Part shown: positions 26,401 to 33,084 of the stretch, one piece after another
How the letters are laid out: each line of letters begins with the position of its first letter
How positions within the stretch are numbered: position 1 is the first letter of the stretch
From: Bacteroidota bacterium
Lineage (GTDB): Bacteria; Bacteroidota; Bacteroidia; 2-12-FULL-35-15
Direction of reading: 5' to 3'
Assembly (NCBI GenBank): GCA_029237775.1
Contig: JAQZBR010000009.1
Location: forward strand, 129,902 to 193,901
DNA length: 64,000 bases
Notes under the pieces: generated by a model
Told to the model about the DNA's origin: nothing
The model's database searches: none
Seen by the model: only the letters and a program-made list of their open reading frames with translations
Position numbers and translations under genes: made by a program

Positions 26401-26699
26401 TGAAAGGAGACAATATCGCGATCGGCAGTTATGTAGATTCACAGGAGAGTAACTACACCAACCATAAGATCCAAATTCAGAAAGGTGATGTGATCTATGT
26501 TTTCACTGACGGATATGTAGATCAGTTTGGCGGACCGGAAGGAAAGAAATTTAAATTACCTCAATTCAAATCGATGCTTGCCACATTGAGCAGCGTTCCT
26601 TTGCAACAACAAAAAGAGATCATTGAAAAATCCATCGAGCAATGGCGTGGCGAGTTGCAGCAGGTGGATGATATCTTGGTGATCGGAGTTAAAATTTAA
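23460..26699 (+). CDS. Two-component-type propeller sensor with SpoIIE-like phosphatase output
   Basis: A 1079-residue membrane protein. A signal peptide (1-22) is followed by about 14 propeller repeats (25-690) marked by repeated D..GNLWFGT/GG elements. A Y_Y_Y domain (about 700-765) has YKLEGFDKDWLPGY and YTNLPPGQYTF. One membrane helix (about 773-795), a coiled coil (about 800-835) and a PP2C/SpoIIE serine phosphatase (about 855-1079) follow. Phosphatase motifs include FSKPKDIVSGDFYWVEKKGD, AAVDCTGHGVPGAFMS and VFTDGYVDQFGG. The periplasmic sensor probably controls dephosphorylation of a cytoplasmic protein, perhaps an anti-sigma antagonist. No histidine kinase domain is present. Confidence 0.92.
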   Translation: MKKTISFLSYLFLWLVSLSATAQTTSFIYYGVEQGLSQSQVQCITQDDNGNLWVGTLSGLTRYDGKEFKVYSRTDSLAEDWVTSLCKDKTGNIWFGHWAGGVSMYNAKTQKIENLNLEEYTRFKTVTSIAQDNSGRFWIASEGAGVFVYDPAQKKMITLTKKDGLSSDNVYNVCADQKGNMWVATDIGITIYDKTQLSTHSILNIGNGLHSNRITSVSLVNESEMWIGSADAGVMVLKVKDDFSVRNPTKAIENAGQRFNLSNGMESNFVNCITEDRTHNIWIGTTGGGAVKCVPYPSSDRAEGLTKAVVYNYNTKQGLNYFNANAIFQDRENNVWIGTDIGLNEYHGERFQIYDEADSLTNNLVWTTLCDRDGNIWLGTNDGISKITFSYSPVNNKQNHTLKNYNTRNGLSSNVILSSFEDKEGNLWFGTGYGGVCRFDKRTQKFETINKEGGLAGDVVFAISDDKDGNLWFGTKEGASKYDPVSKVFRNYSITDGLGGNNVYRIFKDTKGNLWFGALGGNLSMFDGSTFKTFDESDGMRHRFILCINEDKNHNLWFGAYGGGIYKYDGQVFTNFTVKEGLTTDSPYSIICDNNNHIWIGSSRGIDRFEEKTQKFIHYGKSEGFLGVETNPNAVSMDKDGNLWYGTIMGAVRYSAKEDKPNTIDPKTFISGLKLFMKDSPFPDDNRFSYDQNHLTFKFIGISLNNPENVQYQYKLEGFDKDWLPGYTKANEAVYTNLPPGQYTFMVRACNSDGTCNVQPASYKFFIAPPFWQTAIFYILVVLFVIFGIYVFDKIRTRKLIQSKKVLEEKVSERTEELAGKNAELAEKNKDITDSIRYAKRIQEAILPPESVVRKYLPDSFIFSKPKDIVSGDFYWVEKKGDIVLFAAVDCTGHGVPGAFMSIVGHNILSQAVSEVVSPGTLLDKLNKGVSMALNQTSVDTKLRDGMDIALCAINFKTMELQFAGAYNPLFIVRGSEFIEVKGDNIAIGSYVDSQESNYTNHKIQIQKGDVIYVFTDGYVDQFGGPEGKKFKLPQFKSMLATLSSVPLQQQKEIIEKSIEQWRGELQQVDDILVIGVKI

Positions 26700-26723
26700 T
26701 TTGAAGCGAGGTAATTCTTAGAA

Positions 26724-26912
26724 CGTCATTGCGATGAGCTTTTCGCGAAGAAGCAATCTCACTTCATGTAGTTGTGATTGTGAGAAATTGTACGCGGATT
26801 TCCCTGATCGATTAAATGAGTGAAAATGATAGCTGTGTTTTTATGATCACCTTCGGTGCGTTATGATTGTGTGGGATAGCTATATGAGCTCTTCGCAGGA
26901 AGCAATGTCACT
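26724..26912 (+). repeat. Two decayed copies of a CGTCATTGCGA-type dispersed repeat
   Basis: Copy 1 (26724-26763) begins CGTCATTGCGATGAGC and ends GAAGCAATCTCACT. Copy 2 (26885-26912) reads TGAGCTCTTCGCAGGAAGCA then ATGTCACT. Similar intergenic elements are widespread in Bacteroidota. No gene is visible in 26700-26990. Confidence 0.55.
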
Positions 26913-26941
26913 GATGATAATTTGAACGTAGTCAATAAATT

Positions 26942-26973
26942 AAAAAAGTCAGTCTTAGCGGACTGACTTTTTT
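26942..26973 (+). terminator. Rho-independent terminator after the SpoIIE-type gene
   Basis: AAAAAAGTCAGTC, loop TTAGCG, GACTGACTTTTTT: a 13-bp perfect stem with T-tract, 243 bp after the stop codon. It separates that transcript from the hairpin array. Confidence 0.85.
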
Positions 26974-27020
26974 ATTGCGTCAAAGCATTCATGTCATATA
27001 TTTTTAGAATTTGTTCGGGA

Positions 27021-27638
27021 GACCTTACGGGGTCAACCATTTTTTTCCAGAGACCTTACGGGGTCAGCTGCGTTGAGAAGCCTTACGGGGCCAGCTCGGT
27101 TTTGTTGCAGAGACCTTACGGGATCAGCTGCGGTGGAAAGCCTTACGGGGCTAGTCCGGTTTTTGTACAGAGACCTTACGGGGTCAGCTGTGGTGAGAGG
27201 CCTTACGGGGCCAGCTCGGTTTTTGTTGCAGAGACCTTACGGGGTCAGCTGAGTGAGAGGCCTTACGGGGCCAGCTCGGTTTTTGTACAGAGACCTTACG
27301 GGGTCAGCTGCGGTGAGAGGCCTTACGGGGCCAGCTCGTTTTTTGTTGCAGAGACCTTACGGGGTCAGCTGCGGTGAGAGGCCTTACGGGGCCAGCTCGT
27401 TTTTTGTTGCAGAGACCTTACGGGGTCAGCTGTGGTGAGAGGCCTTACGGGACCAGCTCGTTTTTTGTTGCAGAGACCTTACGGGGTCAGCTGCGGTGAG
27501 AGGCCTTACGGGGCCAGCTCGGTTTTTCAGAGATCTTACGGGATCAGCTGCGGTGGAAAGCCTTACGGGGCCAGTCCGGGTTTTTAAGAGACCTTACGGG
27601 GTCAGCTTTCTATCTTCACTGCTCAGCCTTACGGGGCT
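27021..27638 (+). repeat. Tandem array of 21 two-stem hairpins with invariant TTACGG loop
   Basis: The core NNCC-TTACGG-GGNN occurs 21 times, with the invariant TTACGG at 27025, 27056, 27083, 27116, 27143, 27176, 27203, 27237, 27263, 27296, 27323, 27357, 27384, 27418, 27445, 27479, 27506, 27536, 27563, 27594 and 27629. GACC/GGTC and GGCC/GGCC forms alternate, so the double unit is about 57-61 bp. Each core has an outer 3-4 bp stem separated by an unpaired A on the 5' side and AG on the 3' side. Outer pairs vary compensatorily: GCAG/CTGC, ACAG/CTGT, AAG/CTT, GAG/CTC, GGA/TCC. In RNA the loop reads U-UACG-G, a UNCG-type tetraloop. Every second hairpin is followed by a T-run. Unit lengths of 57, 58, 59, 60 and 61 bp break every reading frame, so it is not coding. 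Confidence 0.9.
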
Positions 27639-27770
27639 TATGCGCTTTCTTGATATGGTATATTCCAATATGATACCAAAAAATTTAAAACGCCAACCAT
27701 TTTACTTAAATTCGAATTTCAGACGCCACGAGCCCTGAATTGTTCGTTGAATAAGGACTTCCAAAGGGTA

Positions 27771-27824
27771 GTGGAAAATGGGGAAAAGGAATATTGACTT
27801 TTTCCACAGAGAAAAAATTCCCCA
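27771..27824 (+). other. Interleaved inverted repeats (pseudoknot-like order)
   Basis: GTGGAAAA (27771-27778) pairs with TTTTCCAC (27800-27807), and TGGGGAA (27779-27785) pairs with TTCCCCA (27818-27824). The order A-B-A'-B' is that of an H-type pseudoknot or of two mutually exclusive hairpins. Apart from this and the terminator at 27881-27910, I see nothing in 27739-27939. Confidence 0.45.
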
Positions 27825-27880
27825 GACGGGAGATTGCTACCTTATTAAAAGTAAAAGTGTGGAAGTGTTTCCAAAAATAA

Positions 27881-27910
27881 AACGTCCCAGTCTGGCAAGA
27901 CTGAGACGTT
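27881..27910 (-). terminator. Terminator of the 120-aa gene
   Basis: AACGTC-C-CAGTCT, loop GGCA, AGACTG-A-GACGTT: two 6-bp stems around one mismatch. On the minus strand it is followed by TTATTTTTGG, so it ends transcription of the gene at 27940-28302. Confidence 0.8.
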
Positions 27911-27939
27911 CATTTTAAAAATTTAGCAAAAAGAGCTCC

Positions 27940-28302
27940 TTAGTTAGAAGACCCCAGATCGAATTGAAGAGCATCTTCAAAGGCCATTGTTACATCGCCT
28001 TCAGCAACAATACCATGTCCGTTTGTTAAACCGCTGTCCTTAGTAACAACCTTTTTACTTGCTTTAATAGCAGCAACAGGTGTCACTGTTAAGCCATTCA
28101 ACTCCATTTTAAGTTCCTTTAAGCACATACCTAAAGCAATAGCTTTTTTGGTGTTAGTGATAATGAACTCTACATCAAAATCATCAGCTGATCCTGATCT
28201 CATGGTAAAGTCGATCTTGTTCTCTATACAGTATTCGATAAGTGAAGAAAGATTTTTCTTTTTCACTGTGACTGTAGGTTTATCTTCATTCATAAAACTC
28301 AT
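27940..28302 (-). CDS. Hypothetical protein, 120 aa
   Basis: A small soluble protein that I do not recognise. It has no signal peptide or membrane segment. Residues about 14-70 look like a mixed alpha/beta unit (LSSLIEYCIENKIDFTMRSG, then DVEFIITNTKKAIALGMCLKE). The C-terminal half is alanine/valine-rich and ends acidic. A second possible ATG lies three codons in (MNEDK). It stands alone between two good terminators and next to the hairpin array, divergent from nothing. Codon use and a clean terminator support it as a real gene. Confidence 0.65.
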   Translation of the reverse strand: MSFMNEDKPTVTVKKKNLSSLIEYCIENKIDFTMRSGSADDFDVEFIITNTKKAIALGMCLKELKMELNGLTVTPVAAIKASKKVVTKDSGLTNGHGIVAEGDVTMAFEDALQFDLGSSN

Positions 28303-28459
28303 GGCAAAAAAATTTTTAAAGATTGACTAATAATTTATAACCATAGTAAAGATAACGGAAGGTTCGTCTGAAAGCAAACTGAGATATTAACAGAGTTTCC
28401 AGTCGTGTTGATGAAATGTTAATTAAATAAATCGGTCATTTTTTGGAGGAATTACATAA

Positions 28460-28495
28460 AAAAAGGAGCAAAATCTTAACTTTTTGCTCCTTTTT
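28460..28495 (-). terminator. Terminator after purQ (bidirectional)
   Basis: AAAAAGGAGCAAAA, a short loop, then TTTTGCTCCTTTTT. It lies 19 bp after the purQ stop. The A-rich and T-rich arms allow function on both strands. Confidence 0.85.
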
Positions 28496-28513
28496 AGATG
28501 ATTTTATAGCGTT

Positions 28514-29209
28514 TTAGCTTTTTACCATACTTAAGATCGAATCAAAGATCCATCTTCCATCTGTATTACTTAAAATAGAATCGGTCGCTCTTTCAGGATG
28601 CGGCATCATTCCAAAAACATTCTTTCCGGCATTACAAACTCCGGCTATATTTTCTGTTGCCCCGTTAGGATTCGACTCTTTCGAAACATTTCCATTCTCA
28701 TCGCAATAGCGAAAAAGGATCTGTCCGTTTGCATTCAGTTGTTTTAAAGTAGCTTCATCAGCATAATATTTACCTTCGCCATGAGCAATAGGAATCTTAA
28801 GCGCTTTGTCTGTCGGAACTTCAGAGGTTATAAGAGTTGAATTATTCTCCGCTTTTATAAATACATTTTTGCAGATGAATTTTCGTTCATCATTATGCAT
28901 CAATGCACCCGGTACCAGACCTGCTTCACAAAGGATCTGAAATCCATTACAAACACCCAGCACATATCCGCCTTTTCCTGCAAACTCGATCACCTTTTCC
29001 ATGATAGGAGAAAAGCGTGCGATAGCGCCAGAACGCAGGTAGTCACCGTAAGAAAAACCTCCGGGCAACACGATGAAATTACAACCCTGAAGGTCGGTAT
29101 CCTTGTGCCATAGTTCAACCACTTCCTGCCCCATGATGTCACGCAATACATGGATCATATCCTGATCACAATTAGACCCCGGGAAAATTACAACTCCGAA
29201 TTTATTCAT
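28514..29209 (-). CDS. purQ: Phosphoribosylformylglycinamidine synthase, glutaminase subunit
   Basis: The start is set at ATG 29209 (MNKFGVVIFPGSNCD), giving 231 residues; a further upstream TTG would add nine unlikely residues. PurQ supplies ammonia from glutamine to PurL for the fourth step of purine synthesis. The catalytic cysteine is in GVCNGFQIL, and the His-Glu pair is in MPHPERATD. LPGGFSYGDYLRSGAIA is the conserved glutaminase block. Its presence implies a split PurL/PurQ/PurS or PurL system, whose partners are not in the window. It lies 71 bp downstream of the DUF6427 gene on the same strand. Confidence 0.95.
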   Translation of the reverse strand: MNKFGVVIFPGSNCDQDMIHVLRDIMGQEVVELWHKDTDLQGCNFIVLPGGFSYGDYLRSGAIARFSPIMEKVIEFAGKGGYVLGVCNGFQILCEAGLVPGALMHNDERKFICKNVFIKAENNSTLITSEVPTDKALKIPIAHGEGKYYADEATLKQLNANGQILFRYCDENGNVSKESNPNGATENIAGVCNAGKNVFGMMPHPERATDSILSNTDGRWIFDSILSMVKS

Positions 29210-29280
29210 TTTGTGTTTTAATAAATGAGGCTGCAATTTAAGAATAAATCAGCCGTGGGATTATTGAAAAAAGCGATTGT

Positions 29281-30264
29281 TTAAAAAATGTTCACCACCA
29301 GATTCACGAATAAAGCGATCAGGAAAACCAGAAAAAGCATTTCACCCCAAAATTCTCTCTTCATCCTGAGAAAATAATTTGAGCAGATCACAGCAGCGGG
29401 GATTGACAGCAAAGAAAAGTATTTACTGCTGATCTCCGGTGCAAGTAGAAGCGAAAGAAGCGCGAAACAGACCCACCAGATCATCAAGACCAATGCTTTT
29501 TTTGTCTTTTGTGCCCCACCTCCCAAGCCGTTAAACAGCTTGCCGATAGCGAGAAGAAAAATGATACATCCAAGAGAAAGAAGAAAATAAAAAGACTGAG
29601 GGATCGCTGTTAACGGTCTTTTGAACAAAACAGGATAAAACATTTTATCCATTAAAAGATAATCCATCTTTTCGTTCCAGAAATAAAATGTAAATACAAA
29701 TATGTATGGAACGAGAACACCAAAAAAGGAAATTATCCATTCACGCCACTGGAAAGGCCTGAACAAGATCAAGGCGACACCGAGCATAGGAAAGAATACA
29801 ACACAGGGAAAGTAAAACAAGGAAGCGATGGAGAGCAGCAAACCTGCATCAAATACCTGGGAAAAGGCAACATCCTTTCGATAAGAGTTCAGAAGCTTGC
29901 TCAGTGCGAATAAGAGGAAAAGGTTCGAGAACAAAAGCGGATGCATCTCAAGCATTGAGCTGTTGTTGCTTTGGAAGACGATGTAAAAAAGAGCGGGAAG
30001 AGATGATTTTTTAGTAAGTGCATCATTTTCATTCACAATGTAGTTCAGTAAAAAACCCTGGGCAACGATCAGCAGCAGTGCCAATATTTTTGTCAACCAG
30101 GAGGTTCCGGCCACAGGCGTAGCCAACAACTCATATAAAGGCATTGCATGTTTTACCTCAAGGGAGGTGTGCATGAAAAAGCTGAACACCCATATCAATA
30201 AGGCTATAAAAGGTAAGATGAAAAATGCCGAAGCGTTGTTCGACTTTAAAAAGCGGATAACCAT
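29281..30264 (-). CDS. DUF6427-like multi-pass membrane protein
   Basis: A 327-residue protein with about nine hydrophobic segments and few polar loops. The N-terminus (MVIRFLKSNNASAF) and segments such as FQSNNSSMLEMHPLLFSNLFLLFAL and VALILFRPFQWREW resemble DUF6427 proteins of Flavobacteriia. There this gene commonly neighbours a small DUF6341 gene and purine genes, exactly as seen here. The function is unknown. The divergent partner starts 90 bp away. Confidence 0.75.
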   Translation of the reverse strand: MVIRFLKSNNASAFFILPFIALLIWVFSFFMHTSLEVKHAMPLYELLATPVAGTSWLTKILALLLIVAQGFLLNYIVNENDALTKKSSLPALFYIVFQSNNSSMLEMHPLLFSNLFLLFALSKLLNSYRKDVAFSQVFDAGLLLSIASLFYFPCVVFFPMLGVALILFRPFQWREWIISFFGVLVPYIFVFTFYFWNEKMDYLLMDKMFYPVLFKRPLTAIPQSFYFLLSLGCIIFLLAIGKLFNGLGGGAQKTKKALVLMIWWVCFALLSLLLAPEISSKYFSLLSIPAAVICSNYFLRMKREFWGEMLFLVFLIALFVNLVVNIF

Positions 30265-30316
30265 TTTGAGTCCCTAAAAATACAGCGTTTTTTTTATGGA
30301 ATTTCAAATTAATTTG

Positions 30317-30324
30317 TACTTTTG
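30317..30324 (+). promoter_or_regulatory. -7 box of the DUF6341-like gene
   Basis: TACTTTTG, exact TAnnTTTG, ends 29 bp before the ATG at 30354. Confidence 0.6.
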
Positions 30325-30353
30325 GCGGTGTTCAAATCAAAAATCTTGAAATT

Positions 30354-30539
30354 ATGAATATGACAGATGTTTTTTATGGTATTGGCAATTTTTTCCAATG
30401 GACATTTAAGTTTATGAAAGGTTTCGGAAATGGCCCAAATGTTATTTTCTGGATCATCATCTGTGCGCTTATGGTTGTATGGCTTCGTATGCAGGCACGT
30501 TACAACAACGAAGCGAAAGAAAAAGGCACTCTGAAATAG
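30354..30539 (+). CDS. DUF6341-like small membrane protein, 61 aa
   Basis: A 61-residue protein with one strong membrane helix near 29-46 (NVIFWIIICALMVVWL) after an amphipathic aromatic-rich segment (FFQWTFKFMKGFGNGP). A basic and acidic tail follows. Gene order next to DUF6427 and purine biosynthesis genes matches Flavobacteriia. The function is unknown. It has its own promoter box and terminator, so it is expressed as a single-gene transcript. Confidence 0.75.
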   Translation: MNMTDVFYGIGNFFQWTFKFMKGFGNGPNVIFWIIICALMVVWLRMQARYNNEAKEKGTLK

Positions 30540-30556
30540 AATTCTATACTATATAT

Positions 30557-30586
30557 AAAAACCCGGTCCATCTGGCCGGGTTTTTT
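30557..30586 (+). terminator. Rho-independent terminator
   Basis: AAAAACCCGG, a 9-nt loop, CCGGGTTTTTT; it starts 17 bp after the 61-aa gene. Confidence 0.88.
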
Positions 30587-30628
30587 ATTGCAATCACCTG
30601 AAACCCTTTATTTTAATTTCAAATTAAA

Positions 30629-30658
30629 TTGGAATTGGGGAAAATGTTTGTATCTTTA
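30629..30658 (+). promoter_or_regulatory. Promoter of the small cytochrome gene
   Basis: TTG (30629-30631), a 19-bp gap, TATCTTTA (30651-30658). The -7 box has one mismatch to TAnnTTTG. It lies about 60 bp before the ATG. Confidence 0.45.
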
Positions 30659-30720
30659 ATATTAGAAATCATCCCCTTTTAACAAAAGGAATCAATTTCC
30701 TTTTTAATGATTTTTGAAGA

Positions 30721-31134
30721 ATGAAAAATTTAGTAAAACTAACTCTTCTTTTTTCCACCATTATAGCTTTAACGAGCTGTCGCAAAACTGAATTCAATTC
30801 CGTTACACCTTCAACTGCGCAAAACACTCCTTCTTATAAGTTGGTTCATGATGGATCTGCGAATGATCCCGGAGGAGTTCTTTTCACAGAAAAAGACAAG
30901 TGCAAGAAATGCCATACCTCTTCAAGGACAATGGATCTGAACTGGTCAGCACCCTATATGTCTGACAACAGATATTCAAGCATTGAAGAACTTGTTTCAA
31001 ATTATGACTTTGTAAAAAACGAACATATTAAGAAGGGCGATTCCCGTCCCAGACAAAACACAATTTCTGCTGAGGAAACAGATGAGCTGATCTCATACCT
31101 GAAAAGTCTGGAGCAGGCTCAGGCCACCAAATAA
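30721..31134 (+). CDS. Small c-type cytochrome lipoprotein
   Basis: A 137-residue exported lipoprotein: signal sequence with lipobox LTSC (cysteine 20). One haem-binding motif, CKKCH, lies near residues 59-63. The segment APYMSDNRYSSIEELVSNYDFV corresponds closely to APYMHDGRFKTLEEVIEHYNSG of the peroxidase at 31881-33053, and the end (ETDELISYLKSL) also matches the end of that family. It therefore looks like a stand-alone version of the C-terminal haem domain of a dihaem peroxidase. It may pass electrons to that enzyme in the periplasm. Confidence 0.75.
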   Translation: MKNLVKLTLLFSTIIALTSCRKTEFNSVTPSTAQNTPSYKLVHDGSANDPGGVLFTEKDKCKKCHTSSRTMDLNWSAPYMSDNRYSSIEELVSNYDFVKNEHIKKGDSRPRQNTISAEETDELISYLKSLEQAQATK

Positions 31135-31146
31135 TATTATTAATTG

Positions 31147-31176
31147 AATCCCGTAATCTATATTGCGGGATTTTTT
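31147..31176 (+). terminator. Rho-independent terminator
   Basis: AATCCCG, 12 nt, CGGGATTTTTT; it starts 12 bp after the small cytochrome gene and lies 11 bp before the next ATG. Confidence 0.75.
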
Positions 31177-31187
31177 ATTCTTTATAT

Positions 31188-31877
31188 ATGAAAAAAATTC
31201 TGTTGATCCTTATTGCCTTATCCAGTAATGTCTTGGCGCAAGATTCTATCCCTCAAAAGAAATTCAGTCATGAATTGGGCTTTAACTCAGTCCTTCTTAT
31301 AAAACAAATTATAAGCAATAACCCCGCTTCAACACTCCCACAGTTACCTTACCAGATCATATACACGCTGAATTTTAAAGAAAAGTTCGGGATCAGGGCG
31401 GGACTTGGATTTAATCAATCACGGACAGAAACAACAGTTCTCGGTAACCCGATACCACGTGTTACACAAGGGATGTCAAGCGCTTACCGACTTGGTCTCA
31501 ACATGAATTTTGTAAAGTTTAAAAAAATCACCGCAAATGCTTTTGTAGATTTTACAATGGAACAGAATAAGATCGACACCGAAACATCTTCGAACTCCGG
31601 AAGTTTCAGCTCTACTCAGATGATAAGCGCGGAAACCTCTTCGTTAGGGCCTGAAATTGGTTTTGGAATTAAATATTCATTTAACAAGCACATTGCAATT
31701 TATACCGAAGTACCACTGCAGTTTGCCTTAAACAAATCATCGGAAACTGACACTCAAACGATCACCGATAACTTTAATGGAGGGAACGTACAAACCACTA
31801 CAAGCATAAGCGACACGAAAGGATCCACTACAAAAATATTTCTTCCTACTACATTATTCTTATCAATAATATTTTAA
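31188..31877 (+). CDS. Outer-membrane beta-barrel protein
   Basis: A 229-residue protein with a signal peptide (1-17, ending VLAQ). The rest alternates strand-like segments with polar turns, among them FGIRAGLGFNQS, YRLGLNMNFVKF, GPEIGFGIKYSFNKHIAIYTEVPLQF, and ends in a hydrophobic strand with terminal phenylalanine (FLSIIF). This is typical of small 8-stranded barrels of the OmpA/PorT-like type. It lies 3 bp upstream of the peroxidase gene, so the two are probably co-expressed. The function is unknown. Confidence 0.7.
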   Translation: MKKILLILIALSSNVLAQDSIPQKKFSHELGFNSVLLIKQIISNNPASTLPQLPYQIIYTLNFKEKFGIRAGLGFNQSRTETTVLGNPIPRVTQGMSSAYRLGLNMNFVKFKKITANAFVDFTMEQNKIDTETSSNSGSFSSTQMISAETSSLGPEIGFGIKYSFNKHIAIYTEVPLQFALNKSSETDTQTITDNFNGGNVQTTTSISDTKGSTTKIFLPTTLFLSIIF

Positions 31878-31880
31878 GCC

Positions 31881-33053
31881 ATGAAGAACAAGCTCATACT
31901 TTTCGTCTTATTTGCAGCATTTGTCATTTATTCAGGCTGCCGCAAAGAGCCAGTTAATCAGAATACCAGTAGTTATTCTGATACTCCTATATTGCCGGAA
32001 CAACCATATAACTATCCAGCAACAGGCGGGGGGCCGGGTGGTTTTAATGGCAATGCAAATCATATAGCAACTTTAGGACGTGTGCTTTTTTATGATCAAA
32101 AAATGTCTTTAAACAATAGCGTTTCCTGTGGAAGTTGTCATCAACAAAGCAAAGGGTTCGCTGATGGAAAGCAATTCAGTACAGGGCTTCAGGATCAAAA
32201 GACCAGAAGGAACTCACCGGGCATTGTAGTTCACGAAGGGCAGCTTTTCTGGGATGGCAGGGCAAATACATTCTATGAGCTTGCATTGATGCCACTTGTT
32301 AACCATGTTGAAATGATGAATTACGATATTTCAAAACTTGAGAGAAAAGTGAGCAGTATTTCATACTATCCTGAACTTTTTAAGAAAGCATTTGGATCTG
32401 AAGATGTTAATATCGATAGGATCCAACAAGCTATTGCGGGCTTCCTTCAGAATTTCAGGTTCAACAATAATAAGTTCAATCAAACCGGTGGCTGGGGCTC
32501 CCCGACAACTTCCCTTACAATAGAAGAACGCTTAGGAGCCGACCTCTTCATGGGAAAAGCGCAATGCGGAAGCTGCCATTCCGGCCCAAGTCATGACGGA
32601 TGGAATGGTGCTTCCGAATGTATCGGCCTTGATGAAACATACACGGATAACGGCCTTGGTGAACGCTCTAATGAAACTCAAAATAATGGACAGTTCAGGG
32701 TGCCCACACTTCTAAATATTGAGTTCACTGCTCCATACATGCATGACGGACGATTTAAAACATTAGAAGAAGTTATTGAACATTATAATTCCGGAATTAA
32801 GAATCATCCGAACCTGAGTTGGGCACTCAGGGACTTCTCTTCTTTGACGAGTTTGAGCGGGCCACAACTCATGCTTCAATATGATTTGAATCACGATGGA
32901 GATCTTACTATAGATGAAATTCCTCCCGGCCCGCCAATCAGAATGGGCTTAACTAACATGGAAAAAAAGTCCCTGGTGACATTTTTAAAAACATTCTCTG
33001 ACCATTCATCACTTACCGATGTCCGGTTTAGCGATCCCTTTGTTGTCAAGTAA
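31881..33053 (+). CDS. Dihaem cytochrome c peroxidase (MauG/CcpA family) lipoprotein
   Basis: A 390-residue exported lipoprotein (lipobox around SGC, cysteine 20). Two haem c motifs are visible: CGSCH near residue 83 and CGSCH near 230. The family blocks LGRVLFYDQKMSLNNSVSC, FWDGRANTFYELA and FRVPTLLNIEFTAPYMHDGRF are present. The enzyme reduces hydrogen peroxide or oxidises a partner in the periplasm. Near residue 337 it holds DLNHDGDLTIDE, which fits an EF-hand calcium loop and is not a usual part of this family. A bidirectional terminator follows. Confidence 0.9.
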   Translation: MKNKLILFVLFAAFVIYSGCRKEPVNQNTSSYSDTPILPEQPYNYPATGGGPGGFNGNANHIATLGRVLFYDQKMSLNNSVSCGSCHQQSKGFADGKQFSTGLQDQKTRRNSPGIVVHEGQLFWDGRANTFYELALMPLVNHVEMMNYDISKLERKVSSISYYPELFKKAFGSEDVNIDRIQQAIAGFLQNFRFNNNKFNQTGGWGSPTTSLTIEERLGADLFMGKAQCGSCHSGPSHDGWNGASECIGLDETYTDNGLGERSNETQNNGQFRVPTLLNIEFTAPYMHDGRFKTLEEVIEHYNSGIKNHPNLSWALRDFSSLTSLSGPQLMLQYDLNHDGDLTIDEIPPGPPIRMGLTNMEKKSLVTFLKTFSDHSSLTDVRFSDPFVVK

Positions 33054-33060
33054 AAAAAAA

Positions 33061-33084
33061 GGCTCCGTATCGGAGCCTTTTTTT
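33061..33084 (+). terminator. Bidirectional terminator between convergent genes
   Basis: GGCTCCG-TAT-CGGAGCC flanked by A9 on the left and T7 on the right. It serves the peroxidase gene and, on the other strand, purD. Confidence 0.9.

Noticed and set aside
27021..27638. CRISPR array
   Set aside because: No unique spacers between repeats; both half-units are repeated and no cas genes are present.
26991..27738. Open frames across the hairpin array with a repeated RPYGVSCGERPYGAS-like peptide
   Set aside because: Unit lengths vary (57 to 61 bp), mainly in the T-run, so no single frame is kept. Substitutions preserve base pairing rather than amino acids.
27765..27870. Possible replication origin (several TTTCCACA-like motifs)
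   Set aside because: Only imperfect DnaA-box matches, no clustering with dnaA, dnaN or an AT-rich unwinding region that stands out from the local background.
29229..29254. Riboswitch or hairpin regulator before purQ
   Set aside because: Only a 5-bp GGCTG/CAGCC stem is visible, without a recognisable purine or PreQ1 aptamer.
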